Shown here: positions 10,154 through 19,401 of the stretch, in pieces | How positions within the stretch are numbered: the first letter of the stretch is position 1 | Layout of the letters: every line of letters starts with the position of its first letter | Origin: Burkholderiaceae bacterium | GTDB taxonomy: Bacteria; Pseudomonadota; Gammaproteobacteria; Burkholderiales; Burkholderiaceae_C | Assembly (NCBI GenBank): GCA_014879745.1 | Contig: JACSRM010000367.1 | Coordinates: forward strand, 1-50,333 | Length of the DNA: 50,333 bases | Reading direction: 5' to 3' | The notes under the pieces: model-generated | The model's input: only the letters and a program-made list of their open reading frames with translations | Told to the model about the DNA's origin: nothing | Database searches by the model: none | Made by a program: the position numbers and the translations under genes

Positions 10154-11149
10154 TCATGCCTTCTCGTGCGCGCGGCGCGCCGCATTGTCCATGCGCTCGC
10201 GCCAGACGAGCGAGCCTTCGGCATTGAGCTGGATGTCCAGCGCGAGGAGTTGCCGGATCTCGGCATCGGCAAGCGTGCAGCCATGCGCACGCAATCCGGC
10301 GAGATAGTGGCGCGCCAGCATCTCCTCGAGGCGCTTCTGGCGCTCGGCGGCATCGCCCTCGCACGCCAGCGCGAGCGCTGCGACCGCCCGGACCTGCTCG
10401 ATCATCAGCGCACCCAGGCGTGCCACGTCGCCGACGCGGCCGAAGTGCGTCAGGTACAGATACTCGGGCTCGAATGCCAGCATGCGCCGCACCGAAGCGA
10501 CGAGCTCCTCGGGCTCGAAGGCGATCGGCGTCGTCGTCGGCAGCAGCCAGGGCCGGCCGTCGACGTCGAACTCGCGATACGACAGGCCGAAGGTATCGCC
10601 GGTAAAGAAGCCGCGGCTGCGTTCGTCCCAGATGCAATGGTGATGCCTGGCGTGGCCCGGCGTATCGATGAAGTGCAGCGTGCGAGCGCCAAGCTGCAGG
10701 TCCATGCCGTCGTGCGTCGTCACGACGCGTTCGGCGGGAACCGGGACGAGACGCCCGTAGGAGCGTTCCATCTCGGCGTCGCCGTAGATGCCGCGCGCGC
10801 TCTCGTAGAGTGCGCTCGGGTCGATCATGTGGCGCGCGCCGCGCGGATGGACGACGAAGCGCGCCTTCGGCAGCGACTGGAACAGCTTGCCCGCGCCGCC
10901 TGCATGGTCGAGGTGCACGTGCGTCACGATCAGCCAGTCGACGCAGTCCGGCGTGAGTCCCGCGCCGGCCACCGCATCGAGCAGGCGCGGCACGGCATGG
11001 TTCGTCCCGGTATCGATGAATGCGGCGCGCCCGTCCTCGACGATCAGGTAGGCGGCGTCGAAGCGCGGCCGGTGAAATCCGGTATCGATCGCGCGGATGC
11101 CGTGCCCGAGTTGCTGGACGACGGCGCTGTCTGCTTCGCTGCTTGTCAT
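10154..11149 (-). CDS. MBL-fold metallo-hydrolase
   Basis: A 331-residue metallo-beta-lactamase-fold hydrolase. The metal site is THVHLDH (residues 76-82), with further ligands likely in [17 protein letters not shown] and YLTHFGR. The C-terminal third, rich in charged helices, suggests the larger MBL subgroup with a helical tail. No glyoxalase II signature is obvious, so the substrate is unknown despite the neighbouring glyoxalase I. I set the start at ATG 11149, which overlaps the stop of the DUF748 gene as ATGA; an in-frame ATG at 11185 is possible. Overlap implies translational coupling with the upstream envelope gene. Confidence 0.88.
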   Translation of the reverse strand: MTSSEADSAVVQQLGHGIRAIDTGFHRPRFDAAYLIVEDGRAAFIDTGTNHAVPRLLDAVAGAGLTPDCVDWLIVTHVHLDHAGGAGKLFQSLPKARFVVHPRGARHMIDPSALYESARGIYGDAEMERSYGRLVPVPAERVVTTHDGMDLQLGARTLHFIDTPGHARHHHCIWDERSRGFFTGDTFGLSYREFDVDGRPWLLPTTTPIAFEPEELVASVRRMLAFEPEYLYLTHFGRVGDVARLGALMIEQVRAVAALALACEGDAAERQKRLEEMLARHYLAGLRAHGCTLADAEIRQLLALDIQLNAEGSLVWRERMDNAARRAHEKA

Positions 11150-14100
11150 TTGGTGCTCAGGTCGAGTTTTGCGCGCGGCGTCCACGCGGCGCCGTCCTTC
11201 GATTCGCCCGCCGGCGCGGTCTGCGCGCCCGTGCCGGCACCCGGCCCGCTTGCCGCGCCGCCCGCCGGCGCGGCGTGCGCGTGCATTTTGGGGGCACCGA
11301 TAAAAAGCCGCTCGGCAGCAAGCCCTTTCGCGGCGAGCGCATCGCGCACCACAAGGCCACGCTGCATCGCCAGCTCGCGCATCGCCTCCGGGCTCGCGCT
11401 CATGTGCGCGAGCAGCATCGCCTCCATCTGATCGGCCGGAATATCCTTTTGCATGCCGATCAGATTGCGCGGCTTGTCGGGCAGGTCCGTCTCCTTGTAG
11501 ACGGCCTCGAGCAGCCGCTCGCGCTCGGCGCCGGTGATGGCTGGCAGCGCTGCCGTCCGGGGCGCCTGCTCCGTGGCTCGCTTCGACTCGCGGCGCTGCT
11601 CCTGCGCCAGCCGCGCGTCGAGCATCGCGCGCAGCAAGGCGGCATGTTCGGCCTGCGGATCGGCCTCGCCGGTGATCGTGACCTTCAGCGCCGGCCGGTC
11701 GGCGAGCGCTTTCGCGACCTTGTCCAGCGTCTGCTCGCCGTCCGCCGTCGGCACGCTCGTGCCGGGATCGAATGCGATGACGCTCATATCGTGCCCGCCG
11801 CTGCCGGCCAGCAGCGTGAACGGTGCGGTGATCGCCTTCGTCAGCAGGTTGACGATGATCTTCCAGATGATGCCGCCAAGGCTGAATTTCGGATCGCTCA
11901 AGGTGCCTGCCACCGGCAGGTCGATATCGATCACGCCGTTCGCATCCTTCAGCAGCGATACGGCGAGCAGCACCGGCAACTTGGTCGCATCCGGGCTGTC
12001 GACGTGCTCGCCGAAGGTCAGCTGGTTCAGTGTCAGCTGGTGATCGGCCTGCAGCTTGCCGTCGGCGGCGATCCGGTAGTGGACGTCGAGCGTGAGCTTG
12101 CCGCGTTCGATCGGATAGCCGGCGTATTTGCTCGAGTAGGGCGAAAGCGGCGCGAGCTCGACATTGCTCGCCTTGGCCTTGATGTCGAGTTCGCGCGGCA
12201 CCTCGCCCGGCCTGAGCTTGCCGTCGATCACGAGTTCACCGGTGCCGGCGACGCGGCCGTCGAGCCTCAGGGTCGCCGGCTCGCCGCCGCTCGAATCGAA
12301 CGCACCGAGCCGGCCGTTGAGGTCGGTGAGCGCAGCGCTGTAGTTCGGCTGGATGAAGTGGTCGCTATAGTCGATCCGGCCGTTGACGAATTCGAGCCCG
12401 CCCAGCTCGAGATCGATCGGCAGCTTGCGCGGCTGTGCGCCCGGCGCCGATGCGGCCACCGGCGCGCTGGCTGCAGTTGCGGCAGGCACCGCCGCAATCG
12501 GCCTGTCGGTCACGTCCCGCAGATTCAGGCGGCCGTCCTCGGACAGGATCAGGCGGGCGAAGAAGTCGCTCAGCGTCGCCGCGCCGATCGCGAGCTTGGG
12601 CTTGCTGTCCGGTCGCAGCGCGAGCTTCACGCGCTCGAGATCGAAGGATTGCCAGCTCGCCAACTCGCGGTCGGCTTCGCTCGCCTTCTCCGCCGCCGAG
12701 ACCGGGACGGACAGCAGCTTCAGATCCGACAGCTTCACATCGCCATCGACGTCGACATCGAGCCCTTTTGCGGCCTGTCGCAGCGCGACGCTGCCGGTGA
12801 AGCCGGCAGCGGCCCGCTCGAGACGAAGCCCGGGCACCGCCGGCGCGTAGGCCTGCACCGCCTGCAACGGAAAGCGCTGCACCTGCGCCGTGCCGCGCAC
12901 GCGCAGCGGATCGAGGCCGAACCCGCCGCGCCACTTCAGCGTGCCGCCATCGCGATCGTTCGCCGCGCGCACCCGCGCCGAGAGTTCGACCCCCGGCTCC
13001 GAGACGAGGCGGGCGCCGTCGAGCCGAATATCCTTCAGCCCCAGTTGCAGTCGATCGACATCCAGCCGTACCGGCGCCGCGGCCGCACCCGCCGCCGGCG
13101 CAGCATCGTTCAACGCAAGCCGACCATCGGCGACGCGCACATCCTTCAGCGCGACCTGCCAGGCGACGCTCGCCGCCGCGCGAACGTCGGCCCGCACGTC
13201 CTGTGCGAGCGGCGTTGCGCCACCCAGGGCGAGCACGTTCCACGCGCCGCTCGCGTCGCGCCCGAGCTTCACGTCCGGGCGCTCGAGCTCGATCGTATCG
13301 ACCGCGATTCGCGCCGCCCCGAGATCGACCGTTGCCGCCGCAAGTTTCAGGCGGTCGATCTCGACGATCTCGGCGCCGCCGTTGCCCGACTTGCGCGCAA
13401 CCCCGGCCTTCAGCTTGTCGAGGCCGAGTTCGGCGATCGTCGCGACGACCTGTTGCGGCTTGTCGCCTGCCGCCGCGGCCCAGTTCAGCCGGGCGCGCAT
13501 CGCGCCGGTCCCCGAGATGCTCGCCTCCTCGGCGAGGCTGACATAGGGCGCGAGCGCCGCGAGCGAGACCGATTCGAGCACCACGTTCGCCTCGGCCGCC
13601 GCCTCGCTCGCCTGGCCTTCGATCGACACTGTCGCAAGCGTCGCGTCGGGTTTGTCCTGCGGGCGCAGCACGGCCTGCAGCGTGAACGGCGCCGGCGCCT
13701 GCAACGGCAGCTGCAACCGACTCGCCTCGAGCGCGACCTGCGAGACGACGAATGCCGAGTGCGGCCGTACCGCGGCATCGTTCCACATCACGCGCGAACC
13801 GGATACGCCGAGCTTGTCGAGGCCGATCTGCCAACCCGCGTCGGGTGCCGCGGCGGGGGCCGCCGGCGCGCTGGCGGCGCCGCTTGCTGCCGACGCGGGC
13901 GCGGCAGGCGGCGCCGCGCTCGAAGGGCCCAGCAGGCGCGCCACGCTGAGCTCGCCTCTCTCGTCGCGTGCGACGTGCGCAACCAGCCCTTCGATCTCGA
14001 GCGCGCCGAGCATCGCCTTGCGCTCGAGCGGCCGCACGTCCTTCAACGTGAGCGCGGCCTTGTCCAGTTCGGCGAGCGCAGCGCCGTCGGACGCGGTGAC

Positions 14101-14946
14101 GGCGAGCCCTTCGATGCCGAGCGTGCCGTGAATTGCGGCGCGCGTCTGCCCGTTCTGCGGCGCGGCAAAGTCGATGCCAAGGTCGATGTGGAGTTTGCCG
14201 CGCGTCACGCGCACCGGCAGCGCAGCGGGCTGGTAGCCGAGATAGGGCGACAGATCGAGCGTCGCCACCTTCAGCGACAGCGTGCCGCTGCGCTCGGGCG
14301 TAAACGGCAGCGCCTGCGCGCCGCTGTCGAACGCCTCGCCGTTGAGCACGAACGCGAGCCGCGGCTCGACCTTCACCTGCAGGTCGGCCGGCAGGTTCGA
14401 GACGAAGGGCAGCGTCAGGTTCAGCGCGCCGAGCTTGTGCACGCGATCGGCGGGCCGGTCGTCGAAGACGAACTCGCCGTCGCGGATGTCGAGGTTATAG
14501 ATCGCGAACCGCTGCGGCTGGCCCGGGGGCGCATCCGGCCTGGGCGCGAGGCGCGCAAGCAGATCGTCGATATCGTAGTGGCCGGCGGCGGTACGCGTCA
14601 GCCGAAGGCGCGGCGCGTCGATCTGCAGCGATTCGAGGACCGGCGCCAGGTGCAGCAGCGATCGGGCGTCGAAATCGGCGCGCAGCGCGCCGATCTGCAT
14701 CTGCGGCGCCTGCGACGGCGCGCCCGCAGCGGCCGCGACCGCCACGTCGTGGAGACCGAGCCGAAGATTCCAGGGGCTGAATTCGACCTTGCCGATGGTG
14801 ACCGGGCGTGCGAGCAGTTCGCTCAGCCGCTCCTGGGCCTGCCACCTGACGAGCGGCGGAACGCCAAGCCACGCCACGCCCCACAGCAGCAACACCGCGA
14901 CGACGAACCACAACAACCGTCGCATCCAGACCGTGGTTCTGCCCAT
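11146..14946 (-). CDS. DUF748 / AsmA-like envelope protein
   Basis: A 1266-residue protein with one N-terminal membrane anchor (residues about 9-31, RLLWFVVAVLLLWGVAWLGV) followed by RWQAQERLSELLARPVTIGKVEFSPWNLRLGLHD-type sequence, the opening common to DUF748/AsmA-related proteins. The long remainder has repeated beta-rich strands (LRLDGRVAGTGELVIDGK and similar), as expected for the periplasmic repeating beta-groove proteins thought to act in lipid traffic between membranes. Near the C-terminus, a segment with PALKVTITGEAD recalls OmpA-like domains. Several Ala/Pro linkers are visible. The MBL gene overlaps its stop by 4 nt. Function is by family only. Confidence 0.88.
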   Translation of the reverse strand: MGRTTVWMRRLLWFVVAVLLLWGVAWLGVPPLVRWQAQERLSELLARPVTIGKVEFSPWNLRLGLHDVAVAAAAGAPSQAPQMQIGALRADFDARSLLHLAPVLESLQIDAPRLRLTRTAAGHYDIDDLLARLAPRPDAPPGQPQRFAIYNLDIRDGEFVFDDRPADRVHKLGALNLTLPFVSNLPADLQVKVEPRLAFVLNGEAFDSGAQALPFTPERSGTLSLKVATLDLSPYLGYQPAALPVRVTRGKLHIDLGIDFAAPQNGQTRAAIHGTLGIEGLAVTASDGAALAELDKAALTLKDVRPLERKAMLGALEIEGLVAHVARDERGELSVARLLGPSSAAPPAAPASAASGAASAPAAPAAAPDAGWQIGLDKLGVSGSRVMWNDAAVRPHSAFVVSQVALEASRLQLPLQAPAPFTLQAVLRPQDKPDATLATVSIEGQASEAAAEANVVLESVSLAALAPYVSLAEEASISGTGAMRARLNWAAAAGDKPQQVVATIAELGLDKLKAGVARKSGNGGAEIVEIDRLKLAAATVDLGAARIAVDTIELERPDVKLGRDASGAWNVLALGGATPLAQDVRADVRAAASVAWQVALKDVRVADGRLALNDAAPAAGAAAAPVRLDVDRLQLGLKDIRLDGARLVSEPGVELSARVRAANDRDGGTLKWRGGFGLDPLRVRGTAQVQRFPLQAVQAYAPAVPGLRLERAAAGFTGSVALRQAAKGLDVDVDGDVKLSDLKLLSVPVSAAEKASEADRELASWQSFDLERVKLALRPDSKPKLAIGAATLSDFFARLILSEDGRLNLRDVTDRPIAAVPAATAASAPVAASAPGAQPRKLPIDLELGGLEFVNGRIDYSDHFIQPNYSAALTDLNGRLGAFDSSGGEPATLRLDGRVAGTGELVIDGKLRPGEVPRELDIKAKASNVELAPLSPYSSKYAGYPIERGKLTLDVHYRIAADGKLQADHQLTLNQLTFGEHVDSPDATKLPVLLAVSLLKDANGVIDIDLPVAGTLSDPKFSLGGIIWKIIVNLLTKAITAPFTLLAGSGGHDMSVIAFDPGTSVPTADGEQTLDKVAKALADRPALKVTITGEADPQAEHAALLRAMLDARLAQEQRRESKRATEQAPRTAALPAITGAERERLLEAVYKETDLPDKPRNLIGMQKDIPADQMEAMLLAHMSASPEAMRELAMQRGLVVRDALAAKGLAAERLFIGAPKMHAHAAPAGGAASGPGAGTGAQTAPAGESKDGAAWTPRAKLDLSTK

Positions 14947-15062
14947 TGGTCAATGGTGCCATGAATCGGGGCGTTCTCTGCGAACCCGCCGCGCCGCAGC
15001 GGCCCTCGCGCGACGCAAGGGCCGGTTCCGCGGCCCCCGGGCGTCGCGCCCCTCGCGCGCGA

Positions 15063-16625
15063 TCAGCGCGCCTGGCCGCGCGGTCGCGGGCGGTTGGGCT
15101 TGAAGCCGAACGGCTTCGCGCCCGGCCCCGCCGCCTTGCGCGGCGCGAAGGCATGGCGCTCGCCCGACGGGCGCTCGAATCGCGCGCGCTCGAACGGCTC
15201 GCGCGGCGCCGCATCACGCGGCTGCGGGGCGCGCTCTTGCGCGCCGAACCGCTTCGCGCCGCGCGGCGCGAACTGATCCCCGCCGCGTGGTGCGAAGTGA
15301 TCCCCGCCGCGCGGCGCATAGCGATCTCCACCACGCGGCGCAAAGCGGTCCGCGCCGCGCGGCGCGAAGGGCTTGCCGCCGTGCTTCGCGGGCCGGCCCG
15401 GACGCGGCTCGAACCGGCCTTCGGGGCGCGACGCGGCCATGCGCGGCTCGGGGCTCTTCGGTTCGAGGCCGGTGATCGTCGCGACCGGAATGCGCTGCGT
15501 CGTGAAATGCTGGATACGGCGGATCATGTGGCTGTCGCCGCGGTCGGCGAGCGTCACGGCGAGGCCATTCCTGCCGGCGCGGCCGGTGCGGCCGATGCGG
15601 TGTACGTAGTCCTCGGCCTTCATCGGCAAGCCGTAGTTGATGACGTGGCTGATCGTCGGCACGTCGATGCCGCGCGCGGCGACATCGGTCGCGACGAGCA
15701 CGCGCAGATCGCCGCGGCGCAGCGCCATCAGGGTGCGGTTGCGGCGGCCCTGCGGCATCGCGCCGTGCAGCGCCGCGGCCGCATGGCCCTGGTCGGCGAG
15801 CCGATCGGCGAGCCAGTCGGCGTCGCGCTGCGTGCTCGTGAAGACGAGCGCCTGCTCCACCTCGCGGGTGGTGAGGATGTGGTCGAGCAGCGCGTTCTTG
15901 TGGCTGCCGTTGTCCACCCAGTGCAGGCGCTGCTCGATATTGGCGTGGCTGTCGGTGTGCGATGCGACATCGATGCGCTGCGGCTCGCGCATGAGCTGCT
16001 GCGCGAGGCGCCCCGCATCGCCGGCGAAGGTCGCGCTGTACATCAGGGTCTGGCGCGCCGGCGGCGTGTGGTCGGCGATGGTGCGGATATCGTCGATGAA
16101 GCCCATGTCGAGCATGCGGTCGGCCTCGTCCAGCACCAGCATCTCGACCTTGCCGAGCACCGCCTTGCCGCTCGTCAGGTGGTCGAGCAGCCGGCCAGGC
16201 GTCGCGATCAGGATATCGAGCGGACCGCGCAGCGCCTTGATCTGCATCGGATACGGCACGCCGCCGACGACGGTGGCGACGCGCAGCCCCTGCACGTGGC
16301 GGCCGTAGACCGTCGCCGCCTTCGAGACCTGCATCGCGAGTTCGCGCGTCGGCGCGAGCACCAGCACGCGCGGGCCGTGGACGACGCCGCGCTCGCGCCG
16401 TTCGCCCGAGGCGCGGGCGGCGAGCACGCGCTCGAGCGCCGGAACGACGAACGACGCCGTCTTGCCGCTGCCGGTCGAAGACGCGACCATCAGGTCGCGC
16501 CCGGCGATCGCGGGCGGGATCGCGCGCGCCTGCACTTCGGTCGCCTCGGCATAGCCGGCGTCGGCGAGCGCGCGCGTCAGGTTCTCGCTGAGGTTCAGCG
16601 AGGCAAAGCTGGAATCGAAACTCAT
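15063..16625 (-). CDS. DEAD-box ATP-dependent RNA helicase (RhlE-like)
   Basis: RNA helicase of 520 residues. Q motif around VQARAIPP (Gln32), Walker A ASSTGSGKT (residues 48-56), PTRELA, DEAD in LVLDEADRMLDMGF, SAT in MYSATF, and HRIGRTGRAG motif VI are all present. After about residue 385 the tail is basic and low complexity, including five tandem octapeptides of the form FAPRGGDR encoded at 15249-15368, then more Arg/Gly/Phe-rich sequence, so it probably binds RNA without specificity. Two ATGs are adjacent at 16628 and 16625; either could be used. The transcript probably has a long 5' leader of about 295 nt. Confidence 0.95.
   Translation of the reverse strand: MSFDSSFASLNLSENLTRALADAGYAEATEVQARAIPPAIAGRDLMVASSTGSGKTASFVVPALERVLAARASGERRERGVVHGPRVLVLAPTRELAMQVSKAATVYGRHVQGLRVATVVGGVPYPMQIKALRGPLDILIATPGRLLDHLTSGKAVLGKVEMLVLDEADRMLDMGFIDDIRTIADHTPPARQTLMYSATFAGDAGRLAQQLMREPQRIDVASHTDSHANIEQRLHWVDNGSHKNALLDHILTTREVEQALVFTSTQRDADWLADRLADQGHAAAALHGAMPQGRRNRTLMALRRGDLRVLVATDVAARGIDVPTISHVINYGLPMKAEDYVHRIGRTGRAGRNGLAVTLADRGDSHMIRRIQHFTTQRIPVATITGLEPKSPEPRMAASRPEGRFEPRPGRPAKHGGKPFAPRGADRFAPRGGDRYAPRGGDHFAPRGGDQFAPRGAKRFGAQERAPQPRDAAPREPFERARFERPSGERHAFAPRKAAGPGAKPFGFKPNRPRPRGQAR
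15249..15368 (-). repeat. Five 24-bp tandem repeats in helicase tail
   Basis: Five direct in-frame repeats of 24 bp encode the octapeptides FAPRGADR, FAPRGGDR, YAPRGGDH, FAPRGGDQ and FAPRGAKR. They form an RGG-like basic tail. Copy number may vary between strains. Confidence 0.9.
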
Positions 16626-16686
16626 CATCGAACTCTTTCAAGAACGGCGATCGCGCGGCCGCGCTGCGGCACGCAAACGATCGCCC

Positions 16687-16708
16687 GCGGCCCGCTAACG
16701 AGGGCCGC
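16687..16708 (-). other. Stem-loop in helicase leader
   Basis: GCGGCCC (16687-16693) pairs with GGGCCGC (16702-16708), leaving an 8-nt loop, about 60 nt before the helicase start. It would fold in the leader RNA. Confidence 0.4.
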
Positions 16709-16897
16709 ATACACAAGTCGCAGCAGGAATGTTCCGGCGCCCGAGACAGGGCGGCCGGTGGGACAGGCCAAGCGACGGCATCGCCGCCGACCGTGGGTGC
16801 CCGAAACCATAGGCACCGCGTCCCGAAGGGATCCGACGTGCCGCCGCTGCCACAGCCGGGCGGGCTTGTCGAAAGAGGTCGAAGGGGATGAACGAAA

Positions 16898-16921
16898 CGG
16901 CCACGGATGCATCCGTGGCCG
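16898..16921 (-). promoter_or_regulatory. Perfect 24-bp palindrome at the start of the helicase leader
   Basis: The 12-base arm CGGCCACGGATG is followed directly by its reverse complement. On the minus strand it is followed by TTTCGTT, so it resembles an intrinsic terminator or a stable 5' hairpin, 270 nt before the helicase gene. A TAGAAT at 16930-16935 (minus strand) would start transcription at about the first base of the hairpin. Confidence 0.55.
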
Positions 16922-16929
16922 CGGCGCGC

Positions 16930-16935
16930 ATTCTA
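16930..16935 (-). promoter_or_regulatory. Possible -10 of the helicase promoter
   Basis: TAGAAT read on the minus strand, about 305 bp upstream of the helicase ATG. It fits the recurrent TAGAAT seen at trxB, purM and argD. The -35 is poor. Confidence 0.35.
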
Positions 16936-17175
16936 CCCGAGGGCGGGTTTGCACTGAGGCCTGTTGCTTAGGTGTGCGACTCCAGACCGCTTGCGCTACA
17001 CTCGCGCCCCGGTCGGCAGTTCACCCAGGCGTTGTCGCGCGATGCATTCGCGAGCTAAACCTGCCCTCGCATCCCACCGTTCGGTCACGTTCCCCTGCGT
17101 GCGCCCGGCTGGAAGCCGACAACCCCCAGCGCCCTCGATCGGGTTCGCGCGCACGCGGTAACCGAGACCTTTTCC

Positions 17176-17742
17176 ATGACCCGTGAAGCCATACCTTTTG
17201 CCGTGCCCGATGTCGGCACGTTCGCGCGCGCCCTCGGCCGCGCGCTCGACCTGCGCAGCGCGTCCAACGCGGATCCGCCCGGCCATGTCGAGCTGCTGAA
17301 CCTGCTCGCCCGCGCCGCCGGCCACCGCAGCTACCAGGGCCTGCGCACGGCAGGCCGGATGCCGCGCGCCGCGCCATCGCCGGACACTGTGACGGCAGCG
17401 CCGGCGCTGACACCGGCCGCGCGCAAGGCGCTGACCCAGTTCGACGCCCAGGGGCGGCTCACGCGCTGGCCGCACAAGTTCTCGGTGCAGCGGCTCGCGA
17501 TGTGGGTGCTGTGGACGCACTTCGACACCCGCCGCATCTACACCGAGCGCGAGGTCAACGAGATCCTCAAGCGCTGGAACACCTGGGGCGATCACGTCAC
17601 GCTGCGCCGCGAGCTGATCGACCACCGGCTGCTCGCGCGCAAGAGCGACTACTCGGAGTACCGCAAGCTGCCGGTGCGGCCCGACGACGAGACGCGCTGG
17701 CTGCTGCGGGCGTGGCGGGAGCGGACGCGGGCCGCGAACTGA
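17176..17742 (+). CDS. DUF2087 domain protein
   Basis: A 188-residue soluble protein. The C-terminal part (about residues 85-180) matches the DUF2087 pattern: a phosphate-like basic segment LTRWPHKFSVQRLAMWVLW, then YTEREVNEILKRWNTWGDHVTLRRELIDHRLLARK and YRKLPVRP, which looks like a small winged helix-type fold found with ArsR/MerR-like regulators. The N-terminal 80 residues include LLARAAGHRSYQGLR, reminiscent of the short DNA-binding-like segment often fused to this domain. So a DNA- or nucleic-acid-related role is possible but unproven. Start ATG 17176; ribosome binding site weak. Confidence 0.8.
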   Translation: MTREAIPFAVPDVGTFARALGRALDLRSASNADPPGHVELLNLLARAAGHRSYQGLRTAGRMPRAAPSPDTVTAAPALTPAARKALTQFDAQGRLTRWPHKFSVQRLAMWVLWTHFDTRRIYTEREVNEILKRWNTWGDHVTLRRELIDHRLLARKSDYSEYRKLPVRPDDETRWLLRAWRERTRAAN

Positions 17743-17888
17743 CGCCTGCGCCCGAGTTGCCGGGACGCAGCATCGCAGCGTGCGATCGGCGCACGCTGCG
17801 CGAGCGCCTCTGCCGCCACACGAAGCCGGGCAGCGGGAGCTGCCGCCCCCGAGCCCCAAGGAATCCGAGGGCGCGAAGTGCCCTCGAG

Positions 17889-18521
17889 TCAACGCGCCCG
17901 GCGCCGCGCCAGCGCCAGTGCGCCCAACCCCGCCAGCATCAACGCATAGGTCTGCGGCTCCGGCACGACGGGCACATCGCCAGGGCGAACGGCCATGGCG
18001 TATATGACACTGCCCGTCCAGAAGGCAACTTGGCTGCCGTCGTAGAACATGAAGCCCCAAGCGCCGTCCGGTTCCAGCGCGAAGACTGTACCTGACCAGT
18101 ACGCGCCGTCTAAGTCGGACATCAGATTCTGGAAGTTGCCGGGGTTGGTTATTGGAACGCGGGCCGTGTTGCCCAGTTCGACGTACCACAGGTGGCCCAT
18201 CTCGCTGCCGGTGCAGTTGTATTTCCAGGCTACGTCGTCGCCTTCGCATGTCGGGTCAGGTAGGAGCGTGGTCGGCAGCCGCCAGTCGTCGTAACCGGCG
18301 AAGCTGAATCCAGCGGCCCAGTCGACGGCGGTGCTCCATTCCATCGCCCCGTTGACGTTTGCGTCGCGCAGCCAGGTGATGTCGAGGTCGGTGTCGTAGA
18401 ACGCATCGACCTCTCCGTTCCCGTCGAGGTCGCGGTCTTGCAGCGCTGCCTGCGCCGTGCCGGCGGCGAGCAGTGCACCCGCCCAGAGCAGCGCGGCGCG
18501 CGCGATCATGGTCTTCTTCAT
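17889..18521 (-). CDS. PEP-CTERM sorting-domain protein with DUF1566-like domain
   Basis: Exported protein of 210 residues. It starts MKKTMIARAALLWAGALLAAGTAQA, a clear signal peptide, and ends with VPEPQTYALMLAGLGALALARRRAR: the Pro-Glu-Pro motif, hydrophobic helix and Arg-rich tail that exosortase recognises. The body has DLDITWLRDANVNG, WAAGFSFAGYDDWRLPT and a terminal YAMAVRPGD, the pattern of DUF1566-type domains. It probably reaches the outer surface or exopolysaccharide matrix. GAGGAG precedes the ATG at 18521 at good spacing. No exosortase gene is in the window. Confidence 0.9.
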   Translation of the reverse strand: MKKTMIARAALLWAGALLAAGTAQAALQDRDLDGNGEVDAFYDTDLDITWLRDANVNGAMEWSTAVDWAAGFSFAGYDDWRLPTTLLPDPTCEGDDVAWKYNCTGSEMGHLWYVELGNTARVPITNPGNFQNLMSDLDGAYWSGTVFALEPDGAWGFMFYDGSQVAFWTGSVIYAMAVRPGDVPVVPEPQTYALMLAGLGALALARRRAR

Positions 18522-18764
18522 CGCATGGTTCTCCTCGGCGGCCCAGGCTTCGGGAGGATGCACGACGCGGGGGTCTCGGCCGCTGCGGTCCCGAGCGGTG
18601 CACCCGGGGCTTTGCACCTCGGGGCGTCTACAGTCCCCTCCTCCGCCCAAACAGTCAATCCCTCATCATTGGGGGGCGCGTCTTGCAACCGTCGGAACGC
18701 TAGGCGGCACCAGCAGTGCCGAGCGCCCGCGCGACGGTGGCCAAGCCCGGACAGCGGCGGCGCG

Positions 18765-19343
18765 TCACGCCGCGAGCAGATGCGCGCGGTAGTAGAGCAG
18801 TTCGTCGATCGATTCGTGGATATCGGCGAGCGCGGTGTGCGCCTGCGCCTTCTTGAAGCCGTCGAGCACAGCCGGCTTCCAGCGCCGGGCGAGTTCCTTC
18901 AAGGTGCTAACGTCGAGGTTGCGATAGTGGAAGAAGGCTTCGAGCGCGGGCATGCCGCCCGCGAGGAAGCGCCGGTCCTGGCAGATCGAATTGCCGCACA
19001 TCGGGCTCTTGCCGGCGGGAACGTACTGGCGGAGCCATTCGATCACCTGCGCCTCGGCCGCCGCCTCGTCGATCGCAGACGCCTTCACGCGGTCGATCAG
19101 GCCGCTCTTGCCGTGCGTCGCCTTGTTCCAGTTGTCCATCGCGTCGAGCGTCGCGTCGCTCTGGTGGATCGCGAACACCGGGCCTTCGACGCGCTGCGTA
19201 ACCTGGGCGTCGGTGACGACGACGGCGATCTCGATGATGCGGTCGCGGTCCGGGTAGAGCCCGGTCATCTCGAGGTCGATCCAGACCAGATTGTTCTCGT
19301 CCTTCGCGAGCATCGGGCCGGCAGGGATGGCGGAGTCGGGCAT
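18765..19343 (-). CDS. orn: Oligoribonuclease
   Basis: DEDDh 3'-5' exonuclease that degrades 2-5-nt RNA, including the pGpG left from c-di-GMP turnover. The 192-residue protein shows [23 protein letters not shown] (Asp and Glu of motif I), the middle motif DRRFLAGG and the C-terminal [18 protein letters not shown] (His and Asp). Start ATG 19343 gives [13 protein letters not shown]; the frame is open upstream but serine/alanine-rich and not family-like. Divergent from the M48 protease gene with 58 bp between start codons. Confidence 0.97.
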   Translation of the reverse strand: MPDSAIPAGPMLAKDENNLVWIDLEMTGLYPDRDRIIEIAVVVTDAQVTQRVEGPVFAIHQSDATLDAMDNWNKATHGKSGLIDRVKASAIDEAAAEAQVIEWLRQYVPAGKSPMCGNSICQDRRFLAGGMPALEAFFHYRNLDVSTLKELARRWKPAVLDGFKKAQAHTALADIHESIDELLYYRAHLLAA

Positions 19344-19401
19344 GGGGGTTCCTGAGGGGTCGCGCTGGGGGTTCGATTTTGGCAGCCCTACACTTGCGGG
19401 C

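Noticed and set aside
11020..14964. A 1314-codon open frame on the plus strand opposite the DUF748 gene
   Set aside because: It is the mirror of a high-GC coding region with rare stops; the product is arginine-rich and has no family, while the minus-strand frame has a membrane anchor and family sequence.
15249..15368. A short CRISPR-like repeat array
   Set aside because: Repeats are contiguous, in frame and without spacers; they code for the helicase tail.
18522..18764. A sigma-70 promoter TTGACT...TGTAGA before the first PEP-CTERM gene
   Set aside because: The spacing is about 19 bp and the -10 match is poor; left out as a feature.
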